Source of the DNA: Cutaneotrichosporon cavernicola
Lineage: Eukaryota > Basidiomycota > Tremellomycetes > Trichosporonales > Trichosporonaceae
Length of the DNA stretch: 64,000 nt
Direction of reading: 5' to 3'
NCBI RefSeq assembly: GCF_030864355.1
Contig: NC_083393.1
Coordinates: forward strand, 1,116,001 to 1,180,000
The notes beneath the pieces are model-generated. The model was given only the letters and a program-made list of their open reading frames with translations. It was not told the DNA's origin and ran no database searches. The position numbers and the translations under genes are program-made. Numbering within the stretch: position 1 is the first letter of the stretch; every line of letters starts with the position of its first letter. Below, piece by piece: positions 31,953-43,873 of the stretch.

Positions 31953-34900
31953 CTATATCCTCCCCATGCCAAGGGCGGTCATCGCGCGCTCGTCCGCGAG
32001 CACCTGGGACCGTTCCTTGGGTTCGGTCACGAGGGAGATCTCGTACAGTTCGTCGACGCTCTCTGTCACGCCGGCAATCTGCTCCTCGATGAAGTCCATG
32101 ACGGGCTTGCACAGCGCCAGGTTGTACGGCTGCGCCTGGTACTGCTGAATCTCACGGAGGATCTCAGCCGTAAGTCCGCGCTTGAAGAAGTTGATCAGCA
32201 TCGGCTTGTCTTTCTCGCCGCCGTTGCTCGTCGCGCTGCTTGTTGACGCAACCAGCGTGCTGCTGCTGCTTGGAGCTACGCCGTTCGACGCCGTCGTCGA
32301 GATGCTCGTCATGCTCGGCGCAATGCTGCCGCTGCGCCCGAACGCGCCATCCAGTCCTGATGATGTGGATCCAGCCCGCGTCATTGCAGATGTCATGCTC
32401 GTCGTCCTCCCCATACCTGCCGTGCGTATGACATTCCCATTCGCGTCGAGAACGGGCGGAGGGACAAAGTCCCGGTTTCCGTCCTCGATGAACACGAGCA
32501 TGGAGAGGTAGAAGCCCAGGAAGGGTACGCACGGTGGGTTGATCGTCTTGAGCATCTCCTTGTGCTTCTGGAAGTTGCGCGTCGAGCTCATCAGCTCCTC
32601 GAGCATTGCGAAGTCCCGCATTGTCTTGTCGCTCTGGGGCTCCCAAGACTTGCGCAGACGTTGGACCGAGCTGGCCACGAGGCCTGCACACACCGCGGAC
32701 ATGGACGAAAAGTTGTTCAGGTCCTTGCACTCGACGCAGGTGCGCACAAGATGCTTGATCATGGCAGCGCGTTGCTTGACATCCTTGGTCTGTAGGATGA
32801 TCTTCTGGATGAGGAGCGAGAGCGCATTCGAAGAGCTGATTGCCTTGCTGAGATTTGGCGCCGTCATGTCCGAGTCGTCCTTCTGCCACGTCTTGTTGAG
32901 GAACTCTGGTGGTCTGATTTTCACGAAATGGCCAGACTCGAGGATGGTCAGCTGCCGAGCGAGCTCGAGCGGCTGGATGTCGAGCAACGTCAGCGGCTTG
33001 CCCGGCACGATGCGAGGCTGGATTGGAGGCTGAGGCACTGGTCCGCCCATGACAATACGGCTCTTGGCAGTCGCCTCCCCACGTCGCTGAAGTTAGCATT
33101 GCTGACATTAAAGCAACCCACCCTTCGGTCGACGAGTTGAAGAAGCTGCTTGGATAACAACTCGCTCCCGTTCGCCATGAGCGTCGTCGTCGCAAAGTCC
33201 TCAACGACGTCGAGTGCCTTACGGTCCTGCTCCTCGATGTAATGATGCTCGAGCCACGTTTTGAGAGTGTTGGCGACACTGACGTCAGTTCGTTACAGCG
33301 TGCTTGACCTACCGTAGCCTAATCGGCGTTTGTTTTCTCATCCTCCACTCCTTCATCTGCTCCTCAGTGAGGTCGGGGGGCGGTTCGACGTGGTAGCGCT
33401 CGAGAAGCAATTCCACGAGGTCGTCAGTCGACACGAACGAGCGGTACGTGAGCAGGAATGCCTGGAAAAACGCCGTGTCGGAGCTGGTGTGTGGTGTAAG
33501 ACGCTCGATAAGGGCGCGAATCGTGCCTGCTTTGACGGTGCCCTTCTCCTCGTCGAACACGATGTCACCTGGTGGGTAGTCGGACGAGAGGTACCATGGT
33601 GGTGCGGCGCGCATGGCGGCGGCTGGCGGTACGCTCATGGGCGCAGGCGGCGGCGACGTGAGTATCATCGACGAGCGGTCCTCCTTGATTCGCGGGTACT
33701 TCTTGGACGGTTTGCCCTGGCTGACCGAGTCGGAGCGGCCGGCGCGCAAGAAGGATGGCACGGCCTTGAGGATCGACGAACGGTTCGAGCCGCGCATGCT
33801 TCCCGCCTCGGAGTCTGGCTGCTCGCCGAGCGACGTCTTGCTTGACGACGGCCCGTGCGGCTTGACTAAGCTCGATTGCGAAGCCGACGCCGACGGTTGC
33901 GACTGCCGAGACAGCCTCTTGCTCGCCTTGTCAGTGATTGAGCGGCGGTCGTCGCTGTCGAGGAACTCCTGCTCTGCTGACCCACCCGTGGCGCGCGTGG
34001 CCCGGCTCTCGGTCGATCCGCCCGATGCGTTTCGTTGGTGCTGAGGCTGTACGCGGGTGTGCGACGGCGACTCCATCGACGTCACCGACGGCCCGCGGGT
34101 GTGTGTGTGGGTGGCAGCGAGCGTCTTTGCTGGTGAGCGGCCACCTATCGACCCCTTGACAACTCCCTGCTCGACCGTCGCTGCCTGCTGCTGCGCCACA
34201 ACGAGGAGCGCAGAGAGTGTGCGGAACACAGTGCTGACGCCCTGCCCGACCAGCTCGCGGGATGACAGAGACCCGGGTTCATCAATATTGAGGAAGACGT
34301 CAGCCGCAGCAGTGTCGAGCGACATGCACGCGTCGTCCAGGTCCCGCAGCGACGAGCGCGCGCGTGACACGAGCTCAGTGTAATGTCGCGCGTCCTCGGG
34401 TTGCTGTGCCTCGTTGGTGTTGTCCTTGTCGCCGTCGAGGTCGATGACAATCGCAACGTCGATGCGCGCGACCGCGTCACGGAAATATGACGATGACCGG
34501 ATCAGGTCGAACACGGCGCCGCCCGTCTGCGCCGTTGCCGCTCGCAATGCGGCGTCCACCTCGGCCTTGAGCTTTTGCACTTCCACAACGGCTGCCTGGT
34601 CCAAGGCTCGAAGCAGAATATCGGTTGGCGCGCCGAAGCCGAAACGACCCGACATGAAGTCTCCAACGTGCTCCGCACCAAACCACGCCACCAGCTGTCG
34701 TCCCACAGTCGATTCGCGTTCGGCCTGGTCCATATGTACGATAGCCGGGAAAGCTTCCAACGTCGCGCGCATCTTGGCTGCGGCACGCATGACGTTGTCC
34801 CACGGTATGCGCGAGGTGGCACTGTCGCGACTGCCCTCGGTGGCGACGCGCACCGTGCTCGCGATTAATCCAAGGACGCCAATCAGAGACATGTCGGTAC

Positions 34901-36818
34901 ACCATTGTGGGCGTGGTGGGTCGTCCGCGATCCCCGAATCTTGCCCTCGAGGTGACGGGACTGAGGGCCCAACGTAGCCGAGAGCGAGGAAGAGGTCTCG
35001 TGTTGCGTCCACGACAAAGCGCTCGCACTCATTGAGGGCGACGCACGCCGTAAAGTCCTTTGCCAACGCCTGCTGCATTCCAACATGCGCTTGCAATGCC
35101 TCGTCCTTTTCCGTCTGCACGTCGGCGCCCGTCATTGCGGCCTCGTATAGGTTGTTGATGCTGTTCCTTAGCTTGTCTATGTGGGCGTTGAGCATCGACT
35201 GCGGTGGGGTGTGATAGAGGGCCGCAAGCGCAGAGTGTATCCGGTTCTCCAAGTCGAGCTGCGAGTGGCGCAGCGACGAGCGTCGTGGTGGGCGCGCGAC
35301 AGACAAGGTTGTGGACGCGACGGTGCTGACGCTTGGCCGGCGCGGCGAGGCCGTCCCATCCTGCCCACTCTCTGTGGTCGCCGCAGTGGTTGGTGTCTGA
35401 GGTGGGGGCTCGTGACTCATCTCGCCCGTAACCTGGTTGATATAGTACCAACTGCGGCCGTCGTCGGTGAGCCGAGCGAGCCAGGGATAAGGGAGAGGTG
35501 CTTGGCGCGTCGCGGGTACACGAAAGTCGTCGGCCGAGGACAGTGCTGCAGCGGCCAAACGGGCAGCGGGGTCGTAGGAAGAATGGCCGCGAAGGTCTCG
35601 GGAATCGAGGTTGAGGGGGTGGACACGACCATGTCCTGGACCGTCTCGGGGTTGGCTACTTGCCTGACTGGCTGGACGTGACATGCCCAATTCATCCACG
35701 CCTTCGGGGATGTACCACACGTCTTCGCCTGTGGTCGTGTTGTGGTAATAGACCTGCAAGAGTGGCGTCAGTTCCTGAGCTCGCACTTGCGCAATGGCCT
35801 CCTCTTTGCCTTTGGGCCCTCTACTTACCTGACCGTCTGCTGTGAGGGTCGGGACCCACGCGTCACGGTGGCCCCGGGCAAGTGATGCCTGTTGCAACGT
35901 TTCGTCTGGGTTGTCGTGACTATGATCGTCATCTCCGCTGCGACGAGCCCCCGCAGTGATTGCTGCTGGCCCCACGCGGCCCGTGCTCTGGTAGCTTGCA
36001 CGTGAGGACCGGCTCACTCGACTAGACTGGCTTGCGCGGCTAGCGAGGCTATCGGTGCGACGACGGTGGAGGTGATGAGCATTCTGCTCGTCCATCCTTT
36101 CGAGTGCCAGGAGGTCGTCGAGTGAGCTTGATGAACCAACCCAGTCGCGCCCACCCCAGCCAGTGGCGAGGCTGTCGTCGACCCCGAGAAGGTCCGCAAC
36201 AGTGGAGCCGTTGCGGATCTGTATACTGCCGTCTGGTGCCATCTCGACGTAATCACCGTAGCGGCTGTCGTCGTCGTCGTCGTAATAGTCCTCGACATAA
36301 TTGCTTGGGAACCAGCCGCGGTTTGCGCCGAGCATGCCGTCCCACCATCCTGAGGGGAGCATAGTGAGGACCTCTATTACGTCGCCTGCTCGAAAGCTGA
36401 GGGCTGACTCGTCTGTCGCGTCAAAGTCGTACACGGCGCGCACGCGGTAGCTTTCCCCTTCGCCGATACGGGAGATCTCGGTGTCCGGCGGCAACCCTAG
36501 TGCTTCTGCGGAAAGATCTGCGTCTGCCGTCGAGCTATATTCCCCCCGATACGATTGAGGGTAAGGGTTCCGGTTGGGTTGGCGGTACTGGTAGGCTGCG
36601 GCGGGGTGACCGCGGAGTGGGTCGCCGTGAAAGGTCGAGCCAGAGCTTGAGGACGAGGTTTGCGATGCGAGATGGTGCGCGTTGGTCCCGCCCGACGCCC
36701 CACTGGCACTGGCGCTTCCGGGATTTGATGAGCCCAAGTCGAGGATCCCCAATGCGTCGATGCCAGACGACGGTGGCGATAGGACCGAAGTCGCGGAGAT
36801 GCGCGAGTCAGTCGGCAT
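31953..36818 (-). CDS. Ras guanine-nucleotide exchange factor (SH3-WW-WW-RasGEF)
   Basis: Cdc25-type exchange factor for Ras, about 1,570 residues. Domain order: Ser-rich N-terminus; SH3 (YRVRAVYDFDATDESALSFR, GWWDGMLGANRGWFPSNYV) at about residues 110-175; two WW domains (DAWVPTLTADGQ joined by splicing to VYYHNTTTGEDVWYIPEG, and PYPWLARLTDDGRSWYYINQ); a long helical middle region; RasGEF-N (GTIRALIERLTPHTSSDTAF, FLLTYRSFVSTDDLVELLLE); and the catalytic RasGEF domain (PLELARQLTILESGHFVKI to the C-terminus, with MSAVCAGLVASSVQRLRKSW). A 75-nt stopless intron (35828-35754) lies inside the first WW domain. Two more short introns join RLR to VANTLKTW and VDRR to RGEATAKS. Start is the ATG at 36818. 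Confidence 0.9.
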
Positions 36819-37363
36819 GGTAATGTGGACGAGGTGGGTGGAAGGGCTGACAGAGGGGAGGGCGGGCGGGGGGAGGACTCGGCTCAGGCTCCTGTGCGCT
36901 GGCGCCGGCCCGCTTGGATGAGGGATGTGATGTGGGTGGGCCTGTGTCGTGGTGAGCAAGGATGTGTGGGTGTGTGCGATGGCGATGTGGATGGCCCAGG
37001 CGGCCGAAGAATCGAGTGGGGTTGGTGGTCAAGGATCGATCGCGACAGGAGGAAACTGGGGCAAGCAAGACGAGAATATGTGTGGTTGAGCCCACAACTT
37101 GGAGACTGCGGACAGCGAGCCGGCACGGGGAAAGGGGGAGGGATTTGGATACGAGAGGGAGGAAGGAGGGGAGGATAGTCGAGGGCGATCGTGATAGTGA
37201 GGGGTTCGGAGGGGAATCTGGTGGAAGAGGGGAACGTGCAGATGAGAATGGATGAGATGACGAGGACAAGGATGCGATGGGGAGGGATGGGGAGGGATGG
37301 GGGAGGGGGATGCTTTTGAGCTTTGGGAGGCTGAACCAGGAAGACAAGAGGGGATAAGTGTAA

Positions 37364-37420
37364 AGGGATGAGGGGATGAGGGGATGAGGGGATGAGGGGT
37401 TGAGGGGTTGAAGGGATGAC
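37364..37420. repeat. GGGATGAG tandem repeat
   Basis: Roughly five imperfect 9-10-nt units of GGGATGAG, later drifting to GGGTTGAG. Confidence 0.8.
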
Positions 37421-38528
37421 GGAGGGGGCGAGCAAAGGGGAAGGGACGGCAACCAAGGATTCCAAGAGGATGATAGGATTCAAAAGGTCTGAAAGGATCA
37501 AACCAAGGATAACTAAAGCCTTACCCCAGACCCAGGGGGATGGAGGCTAGAGCCTAGACACAAAACTGGGTCAAGCGTGACTTTGACCTCCTTTACCTTT
37601 CTAGCTAGCTGGTATCACCCTCACAACAAGTCCTCTTTCTCCCGCTTTCTCCCCTCTTTTGCTCTGACAGTTGCGACCTTGCGACCCACCTTGTTCTACG
37701 CACAGACTCCAGGGGTGTGTTTACGTTTGCCGTTGGATGTGTGGTGTGGTTATGGCGCGGGCCGTTGTCGGGATGAATAGCGTGACTGAAGCTTAGGGGT
37801 AGGGAGGTGTCGTTAGTCGTTATCGTAGCTTGAGGGATGGTGAGGTTTTGGAATATTGAGTCGTGGTTGAACCGGGATGGATGTGGAACAACCGGGCAAG
37901 ATGTTGGGTTAAGGAGCCGGGATGCTCTGGTGATGTTGACCGGGGTGGTCGGTGTGTGTGGGTCGGGGTGAGGGTGGATGGAGCCTCGAGGGCCCAGGGA
38001 GGGATTGAGCGCGTTGTATGAGCCAGTATAGGCAGTTGACAGTTTTCTGACCAGGCAAGTATGGGGATAGGGTAAGGATTGCGAGAGAGAGCAGGGTGGT
38101 TAGGTAGGTACCAGCAAAGTGCTAGCTAGGTACAACCTTAGGTCAGAGGCAAAGAACGGTCAAAGGAGAGAGGGGAGGGAAGGTGGCGGAGTCTTGTAAG
38201 GAAAGGGCAAACCCAACACTTGGGTACTTGGGGTCAAAAGAGCGGAATGTGTTGCCTGTCTAGCCCCTGTCGCCCTCAGACGCCATCTCCTCTAGACGAG
38301 GGGCCCTTGCTCTTGCGCTCTTGTGTTCTTACTCAACCTTTGCTTGGAGTCGTTAAAGGACGTGACGACGATGTTTTGCAAGGATTGGAAAGTAACAACA
38401 AGAGAGTATAGTAATTAGGAGGATGATGAAGAGGAGGAAACGAGGTAGTGAAAAGCTACAAGAATGACCAAGTTGTGATGTGATGTGGAGTGGGGGGAGT
38501 TGAGCGCCCAATGATCCAAGCCCAGGGT

Positions 38529-38620
38529 GAAGAGAAGAGGAGGAGGAGGAGAAGGAGAAGGAGGAGGATGACTAGTAGGAGTAGGAGTAGGAGTCGGAGT
38601 AGGAGTAGGCAGGAGGTATA
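38529..38620. repeat. Purine-rich GGA/GTAGGA microsatellite
   Basis: AGG/AAG triplets passing into GGAGTA hexamers; an almost pure purine strand. Confidence 0.85.
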
Positions 38621-39285
38621 GGAGGAGGATTCGACTATCAGTAGAGCCCAACTTTCCCCCTTCCCATCATACCTTACCCATTCATACCATCCAACAACAT
38701 TGAGACAATAGAACTTGCTCATACTCAAATACCCCATATACCCATACTCAGGCACACTCGACACCGCGTGGTCGCCCGATCGCCCACTTTCCTTCCTCCA
38801 TTCCCCAACTTGCCATCACAATCCACAATCCACAACCTACTCAAAAAACACAGCACACACCAACATACTCCATGCGCACACGCCACTACACAGTTGTGGG
38901 CTAGTCTACATGCGAAAGATGGAACGAGGAGGAGAAAGAGGGGTGCAAGCCCGCACCATTACGGACGCAGACCTAATGTACCAGAGTATAGATAAATACG
39001 TGTCCTTGGCCCGGTACGTGTTCGCGGCTTGAGGCTTGCTGCAACTTGCTTGCAGACAGACGACATATGACAGTGGGAGAGCGCTAGAGAGTAAATGAGA
39101 AGGAGAAACAAAACCTAGTGCACCTAGCACATGGTGTTGCGATGCGAGGAGGGGAGGCCAGTCACCAGGACCAGCCAGGAAACGAGGGAGGGGTTGGATG
39201 GACGGATCGGGAGGCCGAGCCAAATGTTCAAGAAGCCCTTGCGGGTTCTGTATGCGTTGACGGTACATAAAACAGTGCGAATGGA

Positions 39286-42126
39286 TCATGCAAAGTAGTG
39301 CGTGTATATCCTCGACGAGGGGTGGACGGGCATCTCGAGTTTAAACGCGTTCAGCTCCTGCTTGATCGCCATTGCCAACTCAGGCGTGAGGCCTGGGGTC
39401 AGCTCCTTATTCATTCTGAGCTCACGGTTGCAGGTCGCGGGCTCGGAGCGACGGTCATACGTGAGCGCGTCGTACGTGCTGTAGACGGCGCACTCGGGCG
39501 CCCAGATGAGGCGACGGCGAGACGGGGCAGACATCGCGCGCGCGTGCGGGTCGATACCGTCCGACCGCGAGATGCCAGGAACCGACGAGTTGTGGATAGG
39601 GTTCTTGTAGATGACGGGTGGCTTGAGGTCAAGGTCCGGGCTAGTGTCGAACGACGAGAAATCTATGTCAAACTTGGGATCCTCGGCGTGCGGCGCGTGG
39701 GCGTTCCCATCAATGCGCTCTGGGTTGGGCGAAGCCAGGTCGAGCGTGCGCCCGGGGTGCGCCTCGGGCTGCATGGGCGGCGTGGTCGGAGCCGACTGCG
39801 CCTTTTGCTGCTGCTGTTGTTGATGCTGGCTAGCGAGCTTCTCAAGGTCCTCGTTTGAAACGCAGACTAAAAGGTCAGCAATGCACAATATACCTTTCAA
39901 GCAGGGGTACTCACTCTTGAGAATGCCCTTCTTGGGCCGCGCGTTGGGGTCAATTGACGCCTTTCCCCACAAAGCCTCAAAGTCACGGTCCGCAGGGTCC
40001 GAGATCGAGGCGAGTCTAAGGTCGGAAGCGACATTCTCGATCGTGTCACCCTCCGACGAGTCGTCGCTGTCATAGTCGGGCTGGTTGACAGCGAACGCGT
40101 GGTGGACGACGTGGGGCTGGCGTGGCATTACCTTGAGGACGTTGGTCGGGCCCATCGGAACCGACGCGGCATCGGCTGCAGCCGCAGCGTACGTGGGCTG
40201 ATTGGCTCTTGTCGTCGTGTTCGAGTCCCAAGTCGATACGCCAGTGGTTCTGCCCATCTCGGCCGCCTCGAGCTCCTTCTGAAGAGCCGCCTCGCCCTCG
40301 AGCGTCGCCTTCTTCTCAGCGGTCTTCTTGGCCTGCTCGGCGCGCGACTTGACAGTGTGTTGACGTGCGAGCGCGGCAGCAGGCGACAGTCCAGATAATA
40401 TGCGGTCGTGCTCCTCCGAGAGCCTGTCTAGGTCCCGGTCAAGTTCGGCGTACGCGTGCGAGACTGCTGCAGGCGACGCCTCCGATTTCTTGCCGCTCTT
40501 CTTCTTGAAACCGAGAATACCCTGCTTCTCTGGAAGCGCAGCGTCCTCGTCCTTTGGCTTATCCTTGAAGATCTTGGAGATGCCCATGAGGCTGTTCCGG
40601 CGTGCGAGCTTGCCGAGGCTGCCCATCTTGCGGATCATCATTGACGCCGATGAAACGGTAGACGATAGCGAGATGTTGTCCGACGACTTGTTCCGCATGC
40701 GGAACAAGCCTCTGCGCGACTTGCCAGTGGCGCCAGTGGCGACCGATGCAATGGTCTGCGCCGTGCGCTGAGTCTCCGCGAGGCTTACGTCCGAGCCCAT
40801 GGCCTGCGCGTTGGCAAAGGGGGCCGAGGGAGGGGCGAGGGGGACACTGCCATTGGCTCTAGGCAAGCGTGAGGTATTCGACTGCTCGGCTCTCGATGGG
40901 GTGGGCTGCACCTGTGATGGAGGAGCCGACTTGTCCTTGGCCGGGTTCGACGCCAGGGAAGGCTTGAAACGACCCTTTGCACCGCTCTTCTTTTGGTCAA
41001 GCGGCGCAGCGCCAGCTGGCAGCTGTTGGGCCTGGGATAGAGGCGAGGGGCGCGCAGCGTTGGTGGCGTTGGTAGCGATCGTGCCAGTGGTGAGGGGGCT
41101 AGACGAGCCAGAGGTCGAGCGCGAGCGTGCGTGCGTAGTGGGCGACGAGGTGCCAGACGGGTTGTGTTGGCTGTGGGTGGTCGGGGACGCAGACCCAGAG
41201 CGCCCGCTACCGTGAGAGCTCGACGAGTTTCGCCTGTCGTCGGTGCGAAGCTTCGGAGGGGCAAAGTCGACGTCAGCTCCAACGGCAGAGAGACCACCAC
41301 TGCGCAATTGTGCACTGTCCGAGCTCAAGTTGCGGCGGTGTTCGTCCGACGGAGGCGGTGTTCCTCGCGCCTGCCCTGGAACGGGGTTCGAGGTCATGCG
41401 AATGCCGCTACCGCCGCTCGTGGTGCTGTTCATGCTTGCACCGGGCGCCCCGTCGTTGCGATGGCCTCTGTTCGGGATGGGCCCTCGCTTGTAAGGGTGA
41501 AAGGGTTGAGGCTGGAAGACAGCTCCCTTGCCAGGGATGACAGTTGCGTTCACTGACGTGTTGGGGCCGGACGCTGTGCGCCGACGTGGAGGGTCGGCCA
41601 TGGGTGGTCCATAGTCGTCGACGTCCTGGCTGTAGTGGGTGGGCATGACTCCGGGCCCAGGCATGTGACCGCTTGCAACCATTCGCTGGTACACGTGAGC
41701 CCAGGCGGCAAAGTCGGAAGGGGCCTGTTGCTGGTACCCCGTTGCGCCGGGGAAGGCGCCGTAAGGTGGTGCGTAAAAGCCAGCACCGGGATGCGCAGCA
41801 CCTTGTGGCCAGTGTTGGGGAAAGTGATGAGGAGGAGGAGGGAAATGTTGATAGTGTTGGGGATAGGCGGCGCCTGGAGGGACAGGTGATGGTGCAGATG
41901 GTGATGGTGCGGAGGAAGAAGGGCTAGGGGAAGCCAGGTTGGATGAGCCTGTGCGCGAGCGGGGTGCCTGAATGTTACTGGTGCTAGTGCTGGTGCTTGG
42001 AGAGGGGCCACGCTCAAAGCTCGAGGTGGCGAAGGGTGCAGAGGGCGACGATCGCGCGTGGTCAAACGACGGCGTGTGGTCCATAGAGTGACGGTGGACC
42101 GGTGGTTGCATGAGCGTTGCTGCCAT
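39286..42126 (-). CDS. Bni4-like cell-polarity scaffold protein
   Basis: Large, mostly disordered Ser/Pro-rich protein of about 930 residues. The conserved part is the extreme C-terminus: RLIWAPECAVYSTYDALTYD, then YDRRSEPATCNREL, IKQELNAFKLEMPVHPSSR and final YTHYF. This tail resembles that of fungal Bni4, which brings protein phosphatase 1 and chitin synthase to the bud neck; I rely on memory of that family, so the name is tentative. Other segments are basic (KMGSLGKLARRNSLMGISKI, a possible phosphorylation and membrane-binding patch), a coiled coil near AYAELDRDLDRLSEEHDRIL and a polyglutamine run. A 48-nt stopless intron (39914-39867) joins KKGILK to CVSNEDLEKL. Start ATG at 42126. Confidence 0.6.
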   Translation of the reverse strand: MAATLMQPPVHRHSMDHTPSFDHARSSPSAPFATSSFERGPSPSTSTSTSNIQAPRSRTGSSNLASPSPSSSAPSPSAPSPVPPGAAYPQHYQHFPPPPHHFPQHWPQGAAHPGAGFYAPPYGAFPGATGYQQQAPSDFAAWAHVYQRMVASGHMPGPGVMPTHYSQDVDDYGPPMADPPRRRTASGPNTSVNATVIPGKGAVFQPQPFHPYKRGPIPNRGHRNDGAPGASMNSTTSGGSGIRMTSNPVPGQARGTPPPSDEHRRNLSSDSAQLRSGGLSAVGADVDFAPPKLRTDDRRNSSSSHGSGRSGSASPTTHSQHNPSGTSSPTTHARSRSTSGSSSPLTTGTIATNATNAARPSPLSQAQQLPAGAAPLDQKKSGAKGRFKPSLASNPAKDKSAPPSQVQPTPSRAEQSNTSRLPRANGSVPLAPPSAPFANAQAMGSDVSLAETQRTAQTIASVATGATGKSRRGLFRMRNKSSDNISLSSTVSSASMMIRKMGSLGKLARRNSLMGISKIFKDKPKDEDAALPEKQGILGFKKKSGKKSEASPAAVSHAYAELDRDLDRLSEEHDRILSGLSPAAALARQHTVKSRAEQAKKTAEKKATLEGEAALQKELEAAEMGRTTGVSTWDSNTTTRANQPTYAAAAADAASVPMGPTNVLKVMPRQPHVVHHAFAVNQPDYDSDDSSEGDTIENVASDLRLASISDPADRDFEALWGKASIDPNARPKKGILKSEYPCLKGILCIADLLVCVSNEDLEKLASQHQQQQQQKAQSAPTTPPMQPEAHPGRTLDLASPNPERIDGNAHAPHAEDPKFDIDFSSFDTSPDLDLKPPVIYKNPIHNSSVPGISRSDGIDPHARAMSAPSRRRLIWAPECAVYSTYDALTYDRRSEPATCNRELRMNKELTPGLTPELAMAIKQELNAFKLEMPVHPSSRIYTHYFA

Positions 42127-42841
42127 GCTTGATTGTCTTTTGGAAAGCGTCAGCAACAAGTAACAGTGTACACCTTTGGTTCTTCCTTTGAGCCTTTTGA
42201 CTAGGACAGCAGGGCAAAGGGCGAGCGCGGCTTACAACAAAGAACAGTTGAAAAGGGTGCAACCTCGACGCCTTTGCAACGAGGTCTCGAGTATCCCTTG
42301 TCGCACACTTGAGCAAAAGAAACGAGTGTTATGGGAATGTGGGTGTGGGTTTGGGTGTGGGTGTGGCTGGTAGGGGAACAAGTCAAAGGGGTTCGTGTGT
42401 GCTTTGGAGTGAGCACGGCGAATGAAAGGGAGTGGAGTGACTAGCAATGACCGAGGGGTTGCTGGGAAAGGGAGGTGAGAGAAGGCCGGGGGCGGGGGAG
42501 GGGAGGAGAGGGGCGGTGTAGAGAGAGGTTGACAAGTGGGGGACGGACGACGGCCGACGGGAAGGACCCAAGGTTGGGCAAGGGATCGGCCCGTCTCGGC
42601 ACAAAGGTCTAGGATCTAGTGGTGCGAGGCAAACCAAGGGGCACCGAGTGAACGGGGATAGCCGTTGCTAGGTCGCAGCACGGAGAAGGAGAGAAAGAAG
42701 AACAAGGTGGAGGAGGATGACGGAAGGAGTGAGGAGAGGGAGAGGATCCAAGGAAGAATGCAGATGAAGAATGCGACACCGAGGCACAACGCATCAATGC
42801 GCTGCACCGATGCAACATCCTTTCGTCCATGATCCACGTCG

Positions 42842-42861
42842 CTCTCTCTCTCTCTCTCTCT
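42842..42861. repeat. (CT)n dinucleotide repeat
   Basis: Ten CT units in the leader or promoter region of the Bni4-like gene. Confidence 0.95.
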
Positions 42862-43290
42862 TGGCCCCCAATTTTGTTGTTGGTGCCCACCCGGGGTCAT
42901 TCTCATGCTAGCACTAGCGGGCCAGGGCCGGGGCGCGGTCATAACCATAACACAATGCCATAACAAGCCGTGTAACGGGGTTTCGGAAAACACAACTCAC
43001 AAATAGGAATGTACAGGTGGGCGCGTAGTCGTGCTGGGGGTGCGAATGTCGTTGGAGCAGGGAGAGCTCGGCGTGGTTGTTTGTCGTGTTCGTAGATGGG
43101 GAACGGTTACGGCTTCTAGCTTCTAGATGAGCGAGCGATGGGGTGGGGCGCACGGGCGCGTTGGAGTGGAGTGGGGAGGGGAGAGGTGGGATGGGGAGGG
43201 TCTGGGCTAGGCGCGCGGTGGAAGATGGGATGGGTAGAAGAAGGGATGAGGGAAGCCCAGCGCCGGACTGTGCGGAAGAGTACGTGTAGA

Positions 43291-43340
43291 TGTATACTGT
43301 ATACTATATAATGTATACTGTATACCGTATACTGTATACC
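43291..43340. repeat. GTATAC palindromic repeat cluster
   Basis: Four to five copies of GTATAC/TGTATACTGTATAC-like units within 50 nt. The region is AT-rich and self-complementary, unlike the surrounding GC-rich DNA. Confidence 0.85.
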
Positions 43341-43853
43341 GCGAAATATGTTGAAACGTCTAGCAACTAGCAATAGCTCTAGTTGCTCACGCTGTTGACT
43401 TGCAGTCGGCCGGCGGCCTGAGGATCTGAGGAGCTCCTTTTGTGGGTTGAATGGGGGTTAATGGGGATAGAGGGGTTTGGGCGCAGGCAGCCTTGGCCGT
43501 GCGCCGCCCACCTAACCACATCCCCCTCAACATCCCAAGCCACCAGAATCCGGGAACCATTGAATTGCACTAAAGCTACTCACCAGATCACCAATGTCTT
43601 GTGTTGCAGTTGCGGTGCAGTCTAGCAGTCCAGCCGGTAGAATCAGCAATTGTAATGATGAGGGTGAGATGCAATGAGAATGAGAATGAGAATGAGATGT
43701 AGAGGGCGAGATGGATAGCGAGGCCCTGTTTGGTGTAGGCCTTGTGGTCGGACGGAACTGGAGACTTGCGGCTTGCGGCTTGAGAGCATTGTCTGCATTG
43801 GTTTGTATGAGTCTACTTGGGTGTCGATCCCTTCGGTCCCTTCCTCCCCCCCT

Positions 43854-43873
43854 CCCCCCCCCCCCCCCCCCCC
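43854..43873. repeat. Poly-C run of about 20
   Basis: Uninterrupted C run, preceded by shorter C runs broken by T. The exact length is probably unreliable in the assembly. Confidence 0.9.

Larger units (their letters stand above)
36819..39285. other. Large intergenic region upstream of the RasGEF gene
   Basis: About 2.5 kb with no supportable gene. It holds purine-rich stretches, a GGGGATGA-type repeat (about 37364-37420) and a GGAGTA/GGAGGA repeat (about 38529-38620). It must contain the RasGEF promoter and leader and the 3' end of the Bni4-like transcript. Open frames here are repeat-driven. Confidence 0.6.

Noticed and set aside
37577..38411. Short plus-strand frames in the RasGEF upstream region
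   Set aside because: Under 70 codons, no domain, no splice continuity and atypical codon use.
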